DNA of 64,000 bases from Salibacter halophilus (lineage in GTDB: Bacteria; Bacteroidota; Bacteroidia; Flavobacteriales_G; Salibacteraceae), in NCBI RefSeq assembly GCF_008806325.1, contig NZ_WACR01000004.1, positions 237,378-301,377 on the forward strand, in the 5' to 3' direction. The notes under the pieces are model-generated. The model was not told the origin of the DNA. It made no database searches and saw only the letters and a program-made list of their open reading frames with translations. The number at the start of each line of letters is the position of its first letter. Within the stretch, counting starts at the first letter, position 1. A program made the position numbers and the translations under genes. This document shows positions 37,521 to 45,670 of the stretch, in pieces.

Positions 37521-37553
37521 TAATAACAGAGTAGCTTTTAAGCTCTGTTATTA
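37521..37553. terminator. Bidirectional hairpin between convergent genes
   Basis: A perfect 11-bp stem TAATAACAGAG / CTCTGTTATTA with an 11-base loop. It lies after the SUMF1 gene and overlaps the stop codon of the minus-strand gene at 37538, so it can stop transcription from both sides, although T-tracts are weak. Confidence 0.6.
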
Positions 37554-38647
37554 CGGCTATTTATCGTGTGTTTTTTCTTTGAATAGATTTCTTCAAGCCT
37601 GCGTGTAAACTTTTCCAGTTCTTCAGTGACCGTTTTGATATAGCCGGAATATTCATTGAGCTTATCGAAAGATAATTTGTGTTCAGACTCTATAAGTTCT
37701 GAAAGCCCCAGCAAAGTCGTGACAGGTCTGCGGAGTACGTGAGAAATATCAAAAGCTATTTGCTCAAGGGTTTCCTCATATTCAAGGTGTTGAGTGATAT
37801 CAGTAAACGAGCCATATATAATTGTATCACCATTTTCAGTTCTCATCGGATATCCATGTATAGCGTGCCAGTCATAACCCGAGTCACGTTTTACACGGTA
37901 TTCATGATAAACATTTTTTTCTTCCTTAACTGAAAGCACTAGTGCCTCCCGTAACCCTTCAACATCTTCAGGATGCATGAGCGAGAAGCCAATGCTTGCG
38001 TCTTCGAGCCAATCTTCTAAATTACTTTCGGGATGTAGTTTTTTCATACCTTCGCTCAAAAAAGAGAACTTCAGATCTCCCGATTTGGAAACAATCATCT
38101 CAAAAATCCCAATGGGAAGGTTTTCAGTCAATTTGACTAATCGGTCAGTATTGAAATCAACCGTTTTAGTGAGGTTTTTAATCTGTTTTCGAGACTCTAT
38201 TTTATCCATTGCTTTTTTGGCTAAAATTTTAAGAGCCCGTTCCTGATCTCTGGAAAACTCTCTGGGTTTCCTGTCAATAATACACAACGTACCCAGTACA
38301 TTATTTCTTTTAGTCACCAGTGGAACACCTGCATAAAAACGGATGTTAGGGTTTTCAAATACCAGTTTGTTCTCAATAAAGTGATCGTCTTTTAGGGCAT
38401 CGTTTACGACCAGGATTTCATCAGGTTTATGCAAAGTGTGCCGACAAAAGGAGTCTTCGATTTTTGTTTCGTTTATATCCAGTCCTTTGTTTGATTTAAA
38501 CCACTGCCTTTTATCATCCAATATGGTGATTAAAGAGATAGGAGCATCGCAAATAATTGAGGCGAGTTCAGTGATTTCATCTAATTCTTTTTCTGATGGA
38601 GTATCTAAAAGCTCATAAGAATAAACATCTTCAAGTCTACTATTCAT
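37538..38647 (-). CDS. GAF-PAS signalling protein with HisKA-like helix but no ATPase domain
   Basis: A 369-aa soluble protein. GAF domain at about 15-160 (CDAPISLITILDDKRQWFKS, then FYAGVPLVTKRNNVLGTLCI); PAS/PAC domain at about 175-290 (SFLSEGMKKLHPESN, then YGSFTDITQHLEYEETLEQ). A helical segment follows at about 290-355 with DISHVLRRPVTTLLGLSELI, which resembles the H-box of HisKA (His near 303). It then ends without the N, G1 and G2 boxes of the catalytic ATPase domain. It might act as a phosphoacceptor served by another kinase, or be a degenerate kinase. A TAnnTTTG promoter lies 26 bases upstream. Confidence 0.85.
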   Translation of the reverse strand: MNSRLEDVYSYELLDTPSEKELDEITELASIICDAPISLITILDDKRQWFKSNKGLDINETKIEDSFCRHTLHKPDEILVVNDALKDDHFIENKLVFENPNIRFYAGVPLVTKRNNVLGTLCIIDRKPREFSRDQERALKILAKKAMDKIESRKQIKNLTKTVDFNTDRLVKLTENLPIGIFEMIVSKSGDLKFSFLSEGMKKLHPESNLEDWLEDASIGFSLMHPEDVEGLREALVLSVKEEKNVYHEYRVKRDSGYDWHAIHGYPMRTENGDTIIYGSFTDITQHLEYEETLEQIAFDISHVLRRPVTTLLGLSELIESEHKLSFDKLNEYSGYIKTVTEELEKFTRRLEEIYSKKKHTINSRNNRA

Positions 38648-38672
38648 TTCCCCTGTTTTGACTTTTAAGGGC

Positions 38673-38680
38673 GCAAATAT
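38673..38680 (-). promoter_or_regulatory. Bacteroidota -7 element (TATATTTG) for the GAF-PAS gene
   Basis: TATATTTG on the minus strand fits the TAnnTTTG consensus and lies 26 bases before the ATG. No convincing -33 TTTG is visible. Confidence 0.5.
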
Positions 38681-38732
38681 AATGATGATTGAAACTGAAT
38701 TAGAAGAAAAAGAGATGGAGTTTCATTGTTAT

Positions 38733-39131
38733 TCACTTCTTGTAAACAACAATAGATCCTACAACGTGATCATGGATGGTTTTCCGTTTTTTGTTTACTG
38801 ACATCATGATCAATGATATCAATCCTAAAAGTGCTTTCGCCATAAACCTCACTATTGCCAGGGGGAACAAAATGTTTTTGCTAGGGTTCTTTTCTCTTTT
38901 GACACGTATTCCGATGGCTCTATGGCCCAAAGTTCCCCCAAAAGTAGTAGTGAAGAAAGGATCGTAAAGAAAAAAGATCAGGAAGAATGCGATCATCTTG
39001 GCGTAATCCGGGACATATTCAAAAGTTGAGAATACAGCAGTGACGATTACCATGAAAATCATTATCACGACCGAATCCATCACCAATGCTTTTACCCGGT
39101 CTGCAATACCGGCATATTTTACTTCATTCAT
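38733..39131 (-). CDS. RDD family membrane protein
   Basis: A 132-aa membrane protein with three hydrophobic segments (about 18-40, 45-62 and 85-115). It has the RDD arrangement: Arg and Asp in the first helix region (YAGIADRVKALVMDSVVIMI) and the mid-protein motif GGTLGHRAIGIRVKR, where the family has Gly-x-x-x-Gly-x-Arg-x-x-Gly. It ends DHVVGSIVVYKK as is usual for the family. Proteins of this group are poorly characterised; some are proposed transporters or Na+/H+ antiporters. It stands alone, with 600 bases of other minus-strand genes on each side. Confidence 0.85.
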   Translation of the reverse strand: MNEVKYAGIADRVKALVMDSVVIMIFMVIVTAVFSTFEYVPDYAKMIAFFLIFFLYDPFFTTTFGGTLGHRAIGIRVKREKNPSKNILFPLAIVRFMAKALLGLISLIMMSVNKKRKTIHDHVVGSIVVYKK

Positions 39132-39293
39132 AGTTTAGGGTTTTGCGAACGGGCAATTTAATAAATTCGCATAACTTGAATTAGCTGCAAGTTAACTCCA
39201 GAAATACCTCGTGAGCCGGGTGAATTTGTCTTGTGATGGGAGGGGACGGTTTTTCATTTATTGGATTTCTAAGTGGGTTATTAGTTATAAGAG

Positions 39294-39971
39294 TTAATCA
39301 CTCTCAATTTCATAGTTTAAGTAGTCCATATTCTCATATCTCTTGAGGAGAAATTTATCATCTTTTATTCTTTTAATTGGAAAGGACATACTGTCTTCTG
39401 CCGAAAGGTACCTTGTCCTAACTGTTGATGCTAAACCGACCTCCAATTTAAGATTCTTATTGATGGGGATAGGGATTATTAATTTTTTATAACCTACCAT
39501 TGAAATAGTCAGTTGATTTGCCTTTTCGATTTTCAAATTGGCTGTCCCAAGTGAATCTGTAGATGCTTCATTGATTTGTGAGTTATTTAAGCTGTCATAT
39601 AAAACAACTTTGGCAAATTGAATTTTAGAAGAATCCAAAATGTCAAATAAGGTGACTTTTATTGATGCTTCTTGATTATCAGTTAAGTCATATTGTTTTA
39701 TTCCTACACGACCATCTGTTTTGGATAGAGTGTCTGGGTTTAAAAAGTTAAGGTTCAAATTCCCGTTTTGAATAGTATATATTCCAGAACCTTCAGTTGC
39801 CCCTGTGCAATGTAACATCACGTACTCAAAAGTTCCGTTTTGATTAAATTTGATACAGTCAGATTCATACCAGGGATTATCATCCGCCCTGCAATACTTA
39901 CCATCAAGTCTTGTTTGAGCGTTGGTGAGAACTGTACTTAGAATAAATATGAAAACGAACCAGTATTTCAT
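39294..39971 (-). CDS. Exported protein, paralogue 1 of a tandem pair
   Basis: A 225-aa exported protein with signal peptide MKYWFVFIFILSTVLTNAQ. The first half has a short beta-domain with DCIKFNQNGTFEYVMLHCTG, GSGIYTIQNGNLNLNF, a lipocalin-like pattern used in small Bacteroidota proteins that report oxidation or binding. The second half is a carboxypeptidase-regulatory-like beta-sandwich (VVLYDSLNNSQINEASTDSL, then ANQLTISMVGYKKLIIPIPI). It is about 55 percent identical by eye to the gene at 40215, including the end KRYENMDYLNYE. The two genes and their flanks look like a tandem duplication. Function unknown. Confidence 0.75.
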   Translation of the reverse strand: MKYWFVFIFILSTVLTNAQTRLDGKYCRADDNPWYESDCIKFNQNGTFEYVMLHCTGATEGSGIYTIQNGNLNLNFLNPDTLSKTDGRVGIKQYDLTDNQEASIKVTLFDILDSSKIQFAKVVLYDSLNNSQINEASTDSLGTANLKIEKANQLTISMVGYKKLIIPIPINKNLKLEVGLASTVRTRYLSAEDSMSFPIKRIKDDKFLLKRYENMDYLNYEIESD

Positions 39972-40214
39972 TAAAAATGGTTTAAGCGAGGGAAGTTACT
40001 TTTTTCTCAGTCTTGATTCAAGTTTTACAGGAGTTTTACTTGTATAATCTAAGCTTAGGTCTGTTGGATCGCAATGCTTTGCGATCGTACAAACAGGTAA
40101 GATTCTATCGTACGGGAAGGCTGGGACTTTCTATCTCGCGAGCAGGGTGAGTTTGTCTTGTGATTGGAGGGAGAGGTTTTTCAATGGTTATCAAATGGTT
40201 TTGAGATGTTAGGA

Positions 40215-40892
40215 CTAATGAGCAATATTTTTATAATTGATGTAGTCCATGTAGTCATATCTCTTGAGAAGGAGTTTTTCTTCATCTATTTTTTTTATTG
40301 GGAAAGACATGCTGTCTTCTTCCGAAAGGTATTCAACCCAATCACGAGCCAAATACACAGTCAATTCAATGTTTTTATTGTTAGGTATGGGTGTTTTAAG
40401 TTTCTTATAACCAATATAGTAAACTATCAATTGATTAGCTTCACCAGTTTTTAGATTTACAGTACCATTAAGTGTATCAGTAGTTGCTTTATTGATTTGA
40501 GTATTATTTGAACTATCTTGAAGATCTATATGAACAAATCCGATTTCTATAGAATCTATTATGTCGATCACTGTTACTTTAATTGAAGCATCCTCATTTT
40601 CAGCCAGGTCATATTGCTTCATTTCTATTTTACTTGTTTTATTAGGAATACTATCGAGAAGATAAAAGTTGAGCTCTAGCATTCCATTTTCAATTATATA
40701 TTTTCCTCGTCCTTTATCAGTTCCTGTGCAATGTGATCTTTCATATTTGAAGGTACCATTTGGATTAAATTTAATGCAGTCAGTTGAGTATCGAAATCCA
40801 TTATCATTTCTGCAATACTCACCATCAAGCCTTGTTTGAGCGTTGGCGAGAACAGCACTTAGAATAAATATTAAAATGAACCAGAACTTCAT
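40215..40892 (-). CDS. Exported protein, paralogue 2 of a tandem pair
   Basis: A 225-aa exported protein with signal peptide MKFWFILIFILSAVLANAQ. I use the ATG at 40892 rather than the upstream ATG at 40937, since it aligns with the start of the paralogue at 39971 and puts the signal peptide at the N-terminus. The domain order is the same: TRLDGEYCRNDNGFRYSTDC, then IKFNPNGTFKYERSHCTGTD, then a beta-sandwich with VHIDLQDSSNNTQINKATTD and AN-QLIVYYIGYKKLKTPIP. The intergenic DNA behind each copy also matches in places (GTTTGTCTTGTGAT-type segments), which supports duplication of the whole unit. Function unknown. Confidence 0.75.
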   Translation of the reverse strand: MKFWFILIFILSAVLANAQTRLDGEYCRNDNGFRYSTDCIKFNPNGTFKYERSHCTGTDKGRGKYIIENGMLELNFYLLDSIPNKTSKIEMKQYDLAENEDASIKVTVIDIIDSIEIGFVHIDLQDSSNNTQINKATTDTLNGTVNLKTGEANQLIVYYIGYKKLKTPIPNNKNIELTVYLARDWVEYLSEEDSMSFPIKKIDEEKLLLKRYDYMDYINYKNIAH

Positions 40893-41047
40893 TAATAATG
40901 GTTTAAGCAGTGAAGTTACTTTTTTCTCAGTATCCATTCAAGTTTTACTAGTTGGATCGCAAAATATTGCTTTGTATGATCGCAAATTATTACGATCGTA
41001 CCAATAAGCAAGAATATTCTATCTGGCTGAAAGATTTTAAGATTTTA

Positions 41048-41482
41048 TCACTGCTTATCCCGCTTCATCTGGAAATAGAGCGCGGGTAGGAAGATGAACA
41101 GCAGCAGCGGATGCATGAGCAACCTGCGGATGTAGAATAACATCATGAGTTGCTCGGTTTGGGTGAGGAGCAGAATGGTAAGGGCGGTGATGAGGAGTAA
41201 AAACAGTGCTCCGTAGAGGATGGCCGCCACGCGCAGGTATTTCTTGCTCCACAGGAAAACGTAAATAATGCCCAGCGAAATAAGCGTGTTGATCACAAAA
41301 CGAAACGTAAGGCTGAGCAGGTATTGACCCACAGCGAGTTCGGGGAGCAGTTGCCCTTTGAAGTCGGTGTGGAAAAAGCGGTTGAGCGGATCGTAGAAGA
41401 GCGTCTCTTCCCCGGCTCTGACCATTACCAGCAGCAAAAAGCCGATTACCACGCCTATGCCTCTTATTACCGTTCCCTTCAT
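41048..41482 (-). CDS. Exosortase F system-associated membrane protein
   Basis: A 144-aa membrane protein with four hydrophobic segments (about 5-22, 50-72, 78-100 and 105-125) and a basic end (LYFQMKRDKQ). The motif pattern FYDPLNRFFHTDFKGQ, then ELAVGQYLLSLTFRFVINTL, is that of the small protein which always accompanies exosortase XrtF in Flavobacteriia. I use the ATG at 41482, which overlaps the xrtF stop as ATGA; a longer upstream frame has non-natural, His- and Arg-rich composition and is not used. It presumably works with XrtF in the inner membrane; no biochemistry is established that I know of. Confidence 0.85.
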   Translation of the reverse strand: MKGTVIRGIGVVIGFLLLVMVRAGEETLFYDPLNRFFHTDFKGQLLPELAVGQYLLSLTFRFVINTLISLGIIYVFLWSKKYLRVAAILYGALFLLLITALTILLLTQTEQLMMLFYIRRLLMHPLLLFIFLPALYFQMKRDKQ

Positions 41483-42003
41483 CGCGCAACGTATTTTACC
41501 CACAGGAACCACAGTAACATCGTGATGCCGTAGATCATGCCCGGGAAAAAGTAGTCGTGCATGGGTTTTGAATATTCGGGGTAGTAGAGAGCCGCAAAAC
41601 CCAATATCCCGATGCGGGCGATGTTGGTCCAGTGAATGACGAGCAACCCAAACGGCACAAACCACACGTAGTGGATCCATTTGGCTTTAAACGCCACGAT
41701 GAACGCTAAAAAGAGAATCATCACGCTAATGGCGTTGCAGCCTTCAATGATGTACTGGAAGGTGTGTCCCACGAATTTCATATCTGCTCGCGGATAGCCT
41801 TCTTTTAAATCGTAAGTAATTTTGGGCTCGAATAATTGCATTCCTTTCGTAGCCTGCTCTGTGACCACGCAGGATGCGGGATCGAGCTCAGTAGGGTAGA
41901 GATCCAGGTACCACGCGTAAACGACTGATAAAATGCCGTACACCGCGAGGAACTTCACGATAAACAGTATCGTTGATTTGTATTGCCTGAAAAACTCTTT
42001 CAT
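41479..42003 (-). CDS. xrtF: Exosortase family protein XrtF
   Basis: A 174-aa membrane protein of the exosortase/archaeosortase superfamily, which are transpeptidase-like enzymes with a Cys-Arg-His triad in membrane helices. The triad is visible: Cys in IEGCNAISVMILF (near residue 88), Arg in HWTNIARIGILG (near 129), and His in KPMHDYFFPGMIYG (near 147). There are four to five membrane segments. XrtF is the short flavobacterial class. The partner gene overlaps by 4 bases. I saw no obvious target protein with a matching C-terminal sorting signal in this window; the T9SS proteins here use a different system. Confidence 0.92.
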   Translation of the reverse strand: MKEFFRQYKSTILFIVKFLAVYGILSVVYAWYLDLYPTELDPASCVVTEQATKGMQLFEPKITYDLKEGYPRADMKFVGHTFQYIIEGCNAISVMILFLAFIVAFKAKWIHYVWFVPFGLLVIHWTNIARIGILGFAALYYPEYSKPMHDYFFPGMIYGITMLLWFLWVKYVAR

Positions 42004-42162
42004 ACGAAAAGCGAATATAGAATTGATTTTTTAAATCTGATCGCAAATCCTTTTTGGTCAGAACCAGCTCTCAAAACTACGAACCTTACCCCGGTTTTAC
42101 CGTTTAAAGAATTTTAAAAATTTCTTAGTATTTCTGCCACAGTTTAAATATCTTGCTAAAGC

Positions 42163-42687
42163 ATGATAACAGATATATCGCCATATGTGATTTACGAGCT
42201 CGGCATGTTGAAAGGGGAACATGTGAGATTGTGCCGATACCGCTTCAATGGATCGGGTTACAATGAGGGCTATGTGCTCGTGGGAGAGAACAGCAGTTTC
42301 TTCATCCGCTGCAAAGCCAACGTGGTGGAAGACAAGCACGATATTCACTTTTTGGTGATCAAAGCCTTTCAAAACATCGAACTGGACGATTCTTTCAGCT
42401 ATGACACCCAGTTTGAAGGCACGTTAAACGGTATTCAGATCCTCAAGAGCACCACCAAGGGGATGATCGTACAGCGAAAAGTGGTGCAGGACATCATTAC
42501 AGAAAACGCATTACTTGCGGATTTTGAAGGCGATAAACGCCTGTTGATTTATCCCCATTCCAAGTTGTATTCTGACACCTCTATCTCAGCCAATACTGAT
42601 GAAATTCTTGACTTAATCAGCGCCCGCAGGTTCCAAACCAGCCGCATCGCTAAACAGGATGTGAACTTGCTTTTAACGCAGGGTTGA
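42163..42687 (+). CDS. Hypothetical soluble protein
   Basis: A 174-aa protein without signal peptide or membrane segment. I do not recognise a family. The first 110 residues read as a beta-rich domain (YVIYELGMLKGEHVRLCRYR, then GYVLVGENSSFFIRCKANVV, then FEGTLNGIQILKSTTKGMIV); the last 60 are mixed and end in a polar, Leu-rich tail. The frame is strong because codon use is normal, it spans the whole space between two AT-rich regions, and it starts with ATGATAAC just after a usual AT-rich leader. It is divergent from xrtF with 160 bases between them. Confidence 0.65.
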   Translation: MITDISPYVIYELGMLKGEHVRLCRYRFNGSGYNEGYVLVGENSSFFIRCKANVVEDKHDIHFLVIKAFQNIELDDSFSYDTQFEGTLNGIQILKSTTKGMIVQRKVVQDIITENALLADFEGDKRLLIYPHSKLYSDTSISANTDEILDLISARRFQTSRIAKQDVNLLLTQG

Positions 42688-43154
42688 TTTTTTAGTAGGT
42701 TTAATTTTAGCGAACCATTAAGAAATGAAGAAGCATTAAGGAGGTGTAATTTTTAAATGCATAAACTGAGACGAGAAACCAACTTAGCTTTTACACGAAA
42801 ACATAACTACGAGTTTTCATGGTCTCGGGAACTGACGTGTAGAATTTCAGCGGTTAAGTAAGCCTTGACTTTTAAGTCCTTTTGTGTCAAGACAAAAGGA
42901 CAACCTAAATTATTCATTAGTTGCAATCATCAATCTTTTTTCTTGATAAAAAAGATAAAAAACCGAGCCGAAAGGCGAGCTCATGAGCACATAAATAAAT
43001 GGATCGGTTACGAATAAATCAAGTCTCATCAGAGGCGATTTTTCTCCGTGTTCACTCCGAAAACCTTAGTCGGATTACGTGCTCCGCGCTTTGTTCCTCG
43101 CTGAATTGGCTGAGTCGAGATGTTAGGGAGTTAGGAGGTAAAGGTTGAAGTTTT
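42688..43154. other. Gene-poor stretch with a hairpin, no gene seen
   Basis: 467 bases without a convincing frame. It contains a 10-bp inverse repeat GTCCTTTTGT / ACAAAAGGAC at 42877-42902 with a 6-base loop, and a second A/T-rich hairpin (TCTTTTTTCTTGATAAAAAAGA) near 42931-42952. Similar ACAAAAGGAC hairpins occur as intergenic repeats in Bacteroidota; here the role is unknown. The remainder has several stop codons in all frames and looks like decayed sequence. Confidence 0.5.
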
Positions 43155-43457
43155 TCATTTCAATCGCCTCTTAATATCCATTCTCTGATGTAGGATTCTA
43201 ACAACTTCAATCACTTCATCATCGGACTTGCGGTAAAATATAAGATGAGATTTGATATTCGTTACACGATAGTTTTTGCGTGTCTGCTCAACAGATTTAC
43301 CGATTAAAGGATTATCAGCAATGAATTCAATCTCTCCAATTATTAAGCTGTAATATCTGTCAGCTTGCTGTTTAGACCACTTGTGTAAAGTATAAACCCA
43401 AATATCGTTTAAGTCATCAATTGCCTGCTTACTTATTCGATATTTGCCTTTACTCAT
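43155..43457 (-). CDS. parE: ParE-type toxin of a type II toxin-antitoxin module
   Basis: A 100-aa RelE/ParE-superfamily toxin. Visible marks are KYRISKQAIDDLNDIWVYTL at the start, then WSKQQADRYYSLIIGEIEFI, ADNPLIGKSVEQTRKNYRVT, and the end SHLIFYRKSDDEVIEVVRIL. ParE proteins poison DNA gyrase, while RelE relatives cut mRNA; the W-x-x-x-Q-A-D-x-Y-Y pattern and length favour ParE. The gene overlaps the antitoxin gene by 4 bases (ATGA), so translation is coupled. Co-transcription from the promoter at 43714 is likely. Confidence 0.88.
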   Translation of the reverse strand: MSKGKYRISKQAIDDLNDIWVYTLHKWSKQQADRYYSLIIGEIEFIADNPLIGKSVEQTRKNYRVTNIKSHLIFYRKSDDEVIEVVRILHQRMDIKRRLK

Positions 43458-43696
43458 GAATGTTTGCGATGTAGGTTGGTCAGATTTTCTTCAGAATCAA
43501 AATCCTCAACAAATCCGCTTTTCTCTCCGGCTTCAAGTGCCTTGATCAGCTCTCGTTCCTTTTTCTCTTCACTTTCAAGCAATCGCAATGCTGCGCGAAT
43601 GACTTCGCTGATAGAACTATATCGTCCTGATTTTACTTCCTCTTTAATAAAATCTTCAAAATGATTTCCGAGTGAAATTGATGTGTCTTTTGCCAT
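43454..43696 (-). CDS. parD: ParD-type antitoxin
   Basis: An 80-aa antitoxin. The N-terminal ribbon-helix-helix domain (TSISLGNHFEDFIKEEVKSG, then RYSSISEVIRAALRLLE) binds operator DNA in this family; the acidic tail (EKSGFVEDFDSEENLTN) would bind and neutralise ParE. I use the ATG at 43696, which gives the usual ParD length; a longer frame from 43762 would add 22 residues without homology. The stop overlaps the toxin start by 4 bases. Autoregulation by the ParDE complex at the promoter upstream is usual for the family. Confidence 0.88.
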   Translation of the reverse strand: MAKDTSISLGNHFEDFIKEEVKSGRYSSISEVIRAALRLLESEEKKERELIKALEAGEKSGFVEDFDSEENLTNLHRKHS

Positions 43697-44306
43697 TTTG
43701 AAATAGTTTATATCAAATATACCAGATAGTGATAATGCATCCAAATTGATTGCAACGATCAAAGCAATTTTTTTTGAGTAATGTTTAACGTTGAGGTCGA
43801 GGTTTAGAGGATTCTAATAATGTTCGGTTAGTGATATAAATTCAGGTCACAGAGCTCACAACAACTTTGCGCCTTAGTGCCCTTGTGGCTATAAATCAAA
43901 AGAGCAAAACACTCTGTGTAACACTGAGAACTACACCGTGATACTCTGTGGTATAAAAAAATGAGCTCCAGATCAAGAAAAGAAATTTTTCAGAATTCCA
44001 TTTGATTAGAACGATGAATATAACTTAGCAGGAATCCCCTGGACCTCGGCTTCAACACTCGATCTCAATAATATTTCAGAAAAGACGAGTTTAAGAAATC
44101 ATCAGAAAAAACATCAATACCTCGCTCGACTGTAAGGAGAGCCTATTTCCTAATTTCAAGAACCCACTTAATGAACCTTAATTTCTTCATGGTTTAAAAA
44201 AGTGAACTTTTGCGATTGTCAGAAGAAACATCAATATTTCGCTCGACTGAAAGGAGAGCATATCTCTTATTCCGTCCTGAACGAAGTGAGGGACATATAT
44301 CCAAAA
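43697..44306. other. Gene-poor stretch with a 45-bp direct repeat
   Basis: About 610 bases. The parDE promoter lies at 43714-43745; after it no credible gene is seen. Two direct copies of a 45-bp sequence (44102-44146 and 44219-44263, 40 of 45 positions equal) lie about 117 bases apart; both include ACATCAATA and TCGCTCGACTG. The repeated piece may be remnant coding or an RNA-level element; I cannot tell. Confidence 0.6.
43714..43745 (-). promoter_or_regulatory. parDE promoter
   Basis: On the minus strand a -33 element TTTG (43745-43742) is followed after 20 bases by the -7 element TATATTTG (43721-43714), an exact fit to the Bacteroidota TTTG-N19/20-TAnnTTTG pattern. The parD ATG lies 18 bases further. 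Confidence 0.7.
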
Positions 44307-44528
44307 TCACTTCAAACTGGCCGTAATCCGCGTTTCTTCGATCAGGTCAATACCCATTTCGCTCAATTCGTGCGTGATCTTGTCATACACCTCGTAGCTC
44401 TCATTCTTGCGGGCGCTTTCGCGCACCTCGATGAGCATCTTCAAAATAGCACGAGCCGATTTCGATTCACGGAGCGAATCCTTTTGCTCTTTGAGCGCCT
44501 TGATCATCAGGTCTTCAAAATGCGCCAT
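44307..44528 (-). CDS. Small helical protein downstream of folE
   Basis: A 73-aa protein, highly charged and predicted helical (LMIKALKEQKDSLRESKSA, then IEVRESARKNESYEVYDK). It overlaps the folE stop as TAATG and is thus translationally coupled. I do not recognise a family. A coiled-coil or regulatory partner of GTP cyclohydrolase is a possibility from position only. Confidence 0.6.
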   Translation of the reverse strand: MAHFEDLMIKALKEQKDSLRESKSARAILKMLIEVRESARKNESYEVYDKITHELSEMGIDLIEETRITASLK

Positions 44529-45214
44529 TACTTGTTGGGCATTAAATCGTGTTTGATATAATCCAAAAACTCCTGCTTCGTTTCCTGTTCGTTGAACTTA
44601 CCGGAATATTCAGCAGTGATCGTAGTCGTATTTTCGTTTCTGATTCCGCGAGTCGTTACACAAAGGTGTTTCGCTTCAATCACAACCGCCACATCGTCAG
44701 ATTTGAGCACCTGCTTCAGTTCATTCAAAATCTGGAGCGCCAACCGTTCCTGAACCTGTGGTCTGCGCGAGTAGTACTCCACAATGCGGTTGATTTTTGA
44801 CAACCCGATCACGTTTCCGCTCGAGATATACGCAACATGAGCATTCCCGATGATGGGCATAAAGTGGTGCTCACAGGCCGAGTTTACCGTGATATTCTTC
44901 TCCACGAGCATGCGGCTGTAATCGTACTTGTTGTCAAATGTAGCAGCGCGCGGCTTTTGTTCAGGCTTCAATCCGTTGAAGAGATCCTTCACATAGAGTT
45001 TAGCAACGCGGTGAGGTGTTCCCTGCAAGCTGTCATCCGTTAAATCGAGGCCCAGCGTTTCCATGATCTTTCCGAAATACTCCTCAATTCGCTCAATTTT
45101 CTGCTCATCACTCAAATCAAAAGCATCTTTTCTCATAGGAGTATCAATGCTCGACATCATGTGTGTATCGCCAACTTCCTCGGCTGTCAGTATCTTGTTT
45201 TCTTCTTTGCTCAT
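44528..45214 (-). CDS. folE: GTP cyclohydrolase I
   Basis: A 228-aa enzyme that converts GTP to dihydroneopterin triphosphate, the first step of folate and tetrahydrobiopterin synthesis. Family marks are visible: TPHRVAKLYVKDLFNG near 66-82, zinc ligands in NSACEHHFMPIIG (Cys and His near 112-115), GLSKINRIVEYYSRRPQVQE near 139-158, and HLCVTTRGI (third zinc ligand Cys near 183). An N-terminal extension of about 40 aa with KIERIEEYFGKIMETLG follows a variable start. The next gene overlaps by one base. A TACTTTTG -7 element lies 39 bases before the start. Confidence 0.95.
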   Translation of the reverse strand: MSKEENKILTAEEVGDTHMMSSIDTPMRKDAFDLSDEQKIERIEEYFGKIMETLGLDLTDDSLQGTPHRVAKLYVKDLFNGLKPEQKPRAATFDNKYDYSRMLVEKNITVNSACEHHFMPIIGNAHVAYISSGNVIGLSKINRIVEYYSRRPQVQERLALQILNELKQVLKSDDVAVVIEAKHLCVTTRGIRNENTTTITAEYSGKFNEQETKQEFLDYIKHDLMPNK

Positions 45215-45252
45215 CTTAACTAATTAAAACGGGTTGCCCCAGAAACGTGCGG

Positions 45253-45260
45253 CAAAAGTA
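45253..45260 (-). promoter_or_regulatory. folE -7 element (TACTTTTG)
   Basis: Minus-strand TACTTTTG matches TAnnTTTG and lies 39 bases upstream of the folE ATG; the -33 element is not clear. Confidence 0.5.
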
Positions 45261-45291
45261 AATGTTTAAATCGAGGTTAAAAGAATGATTT

Positions 45292-45663
45292 CTAATTGTC
45301 TTTTTTTCGGTCAGATCCAAAAGCCACGAAGTACAGAGCTGCAGGGGCTAAGAAGTTGCTGGCCCGTTCCACGAAATCGAGCCATTCGCCACCGCTCAGC
45401 GGACGCATAAGTGCTGTGGCAAAAGCCCAGATGGCTGCGTAGATCAATACCGCTTTTACGGGTTTCACCAACGTGACGAGTGCCACAATCCAGTCAATCA
45501 CCCCAATTGTTTTCATCACTGCCGGAACCATATCGAGCGGAATACCAACTGTCGTGAGGAAAACGATCCATTGCGGTTTTACCAAAAACGCAAAAGTGCC
45601 GTGGCCCACAAACGTTCCAAAAACGGCAATTTGCAGAATGAGCTTAATCGTGCGCGTGTTCAT
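45292..45663 (-). CDS. Small membrane protein, DoxX-like
   Basis: A 123-aa protein with four hydrophobic segments (about 8-27, 40-57, 62-80 and 100-115), spacing typical of DoxX/DoxD-like proteins. Visible stretches are FGTFVGHGTFAFLV, then GIPLDMVPAVMKTIGVIDWI, and ALYFVAFGSDRKKDN at the end. The family has four helices and unclear function (redox or quinone-linked roles are proposed). It starts 8 bases after the phosphoesterase gene and so belongs to the same minus-strand operon. Confidence 0.7.
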   Translation of the reverse strand: MNTRTIKLILQIAVFGTFVGHGTFAFLVKPQWIVFLTTVGIPLDMVPAVMKTIGVIDWIVALVTLVKPVKAVLIYAAIWAFATALMRPLSGGEWLDFVERASNFLAPAALYFVAFGSDRKKDN

Positions 45664-45670
45664 CAGGAAA

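Noticed and set aside
41055..41680. Two longer overlapping minus-strand frames around the XrtF partner
   Set aside because: Their extra residues are Arg- and His-rich and non-natural, and the ATGA coupling at 41482 explains the real gene start.
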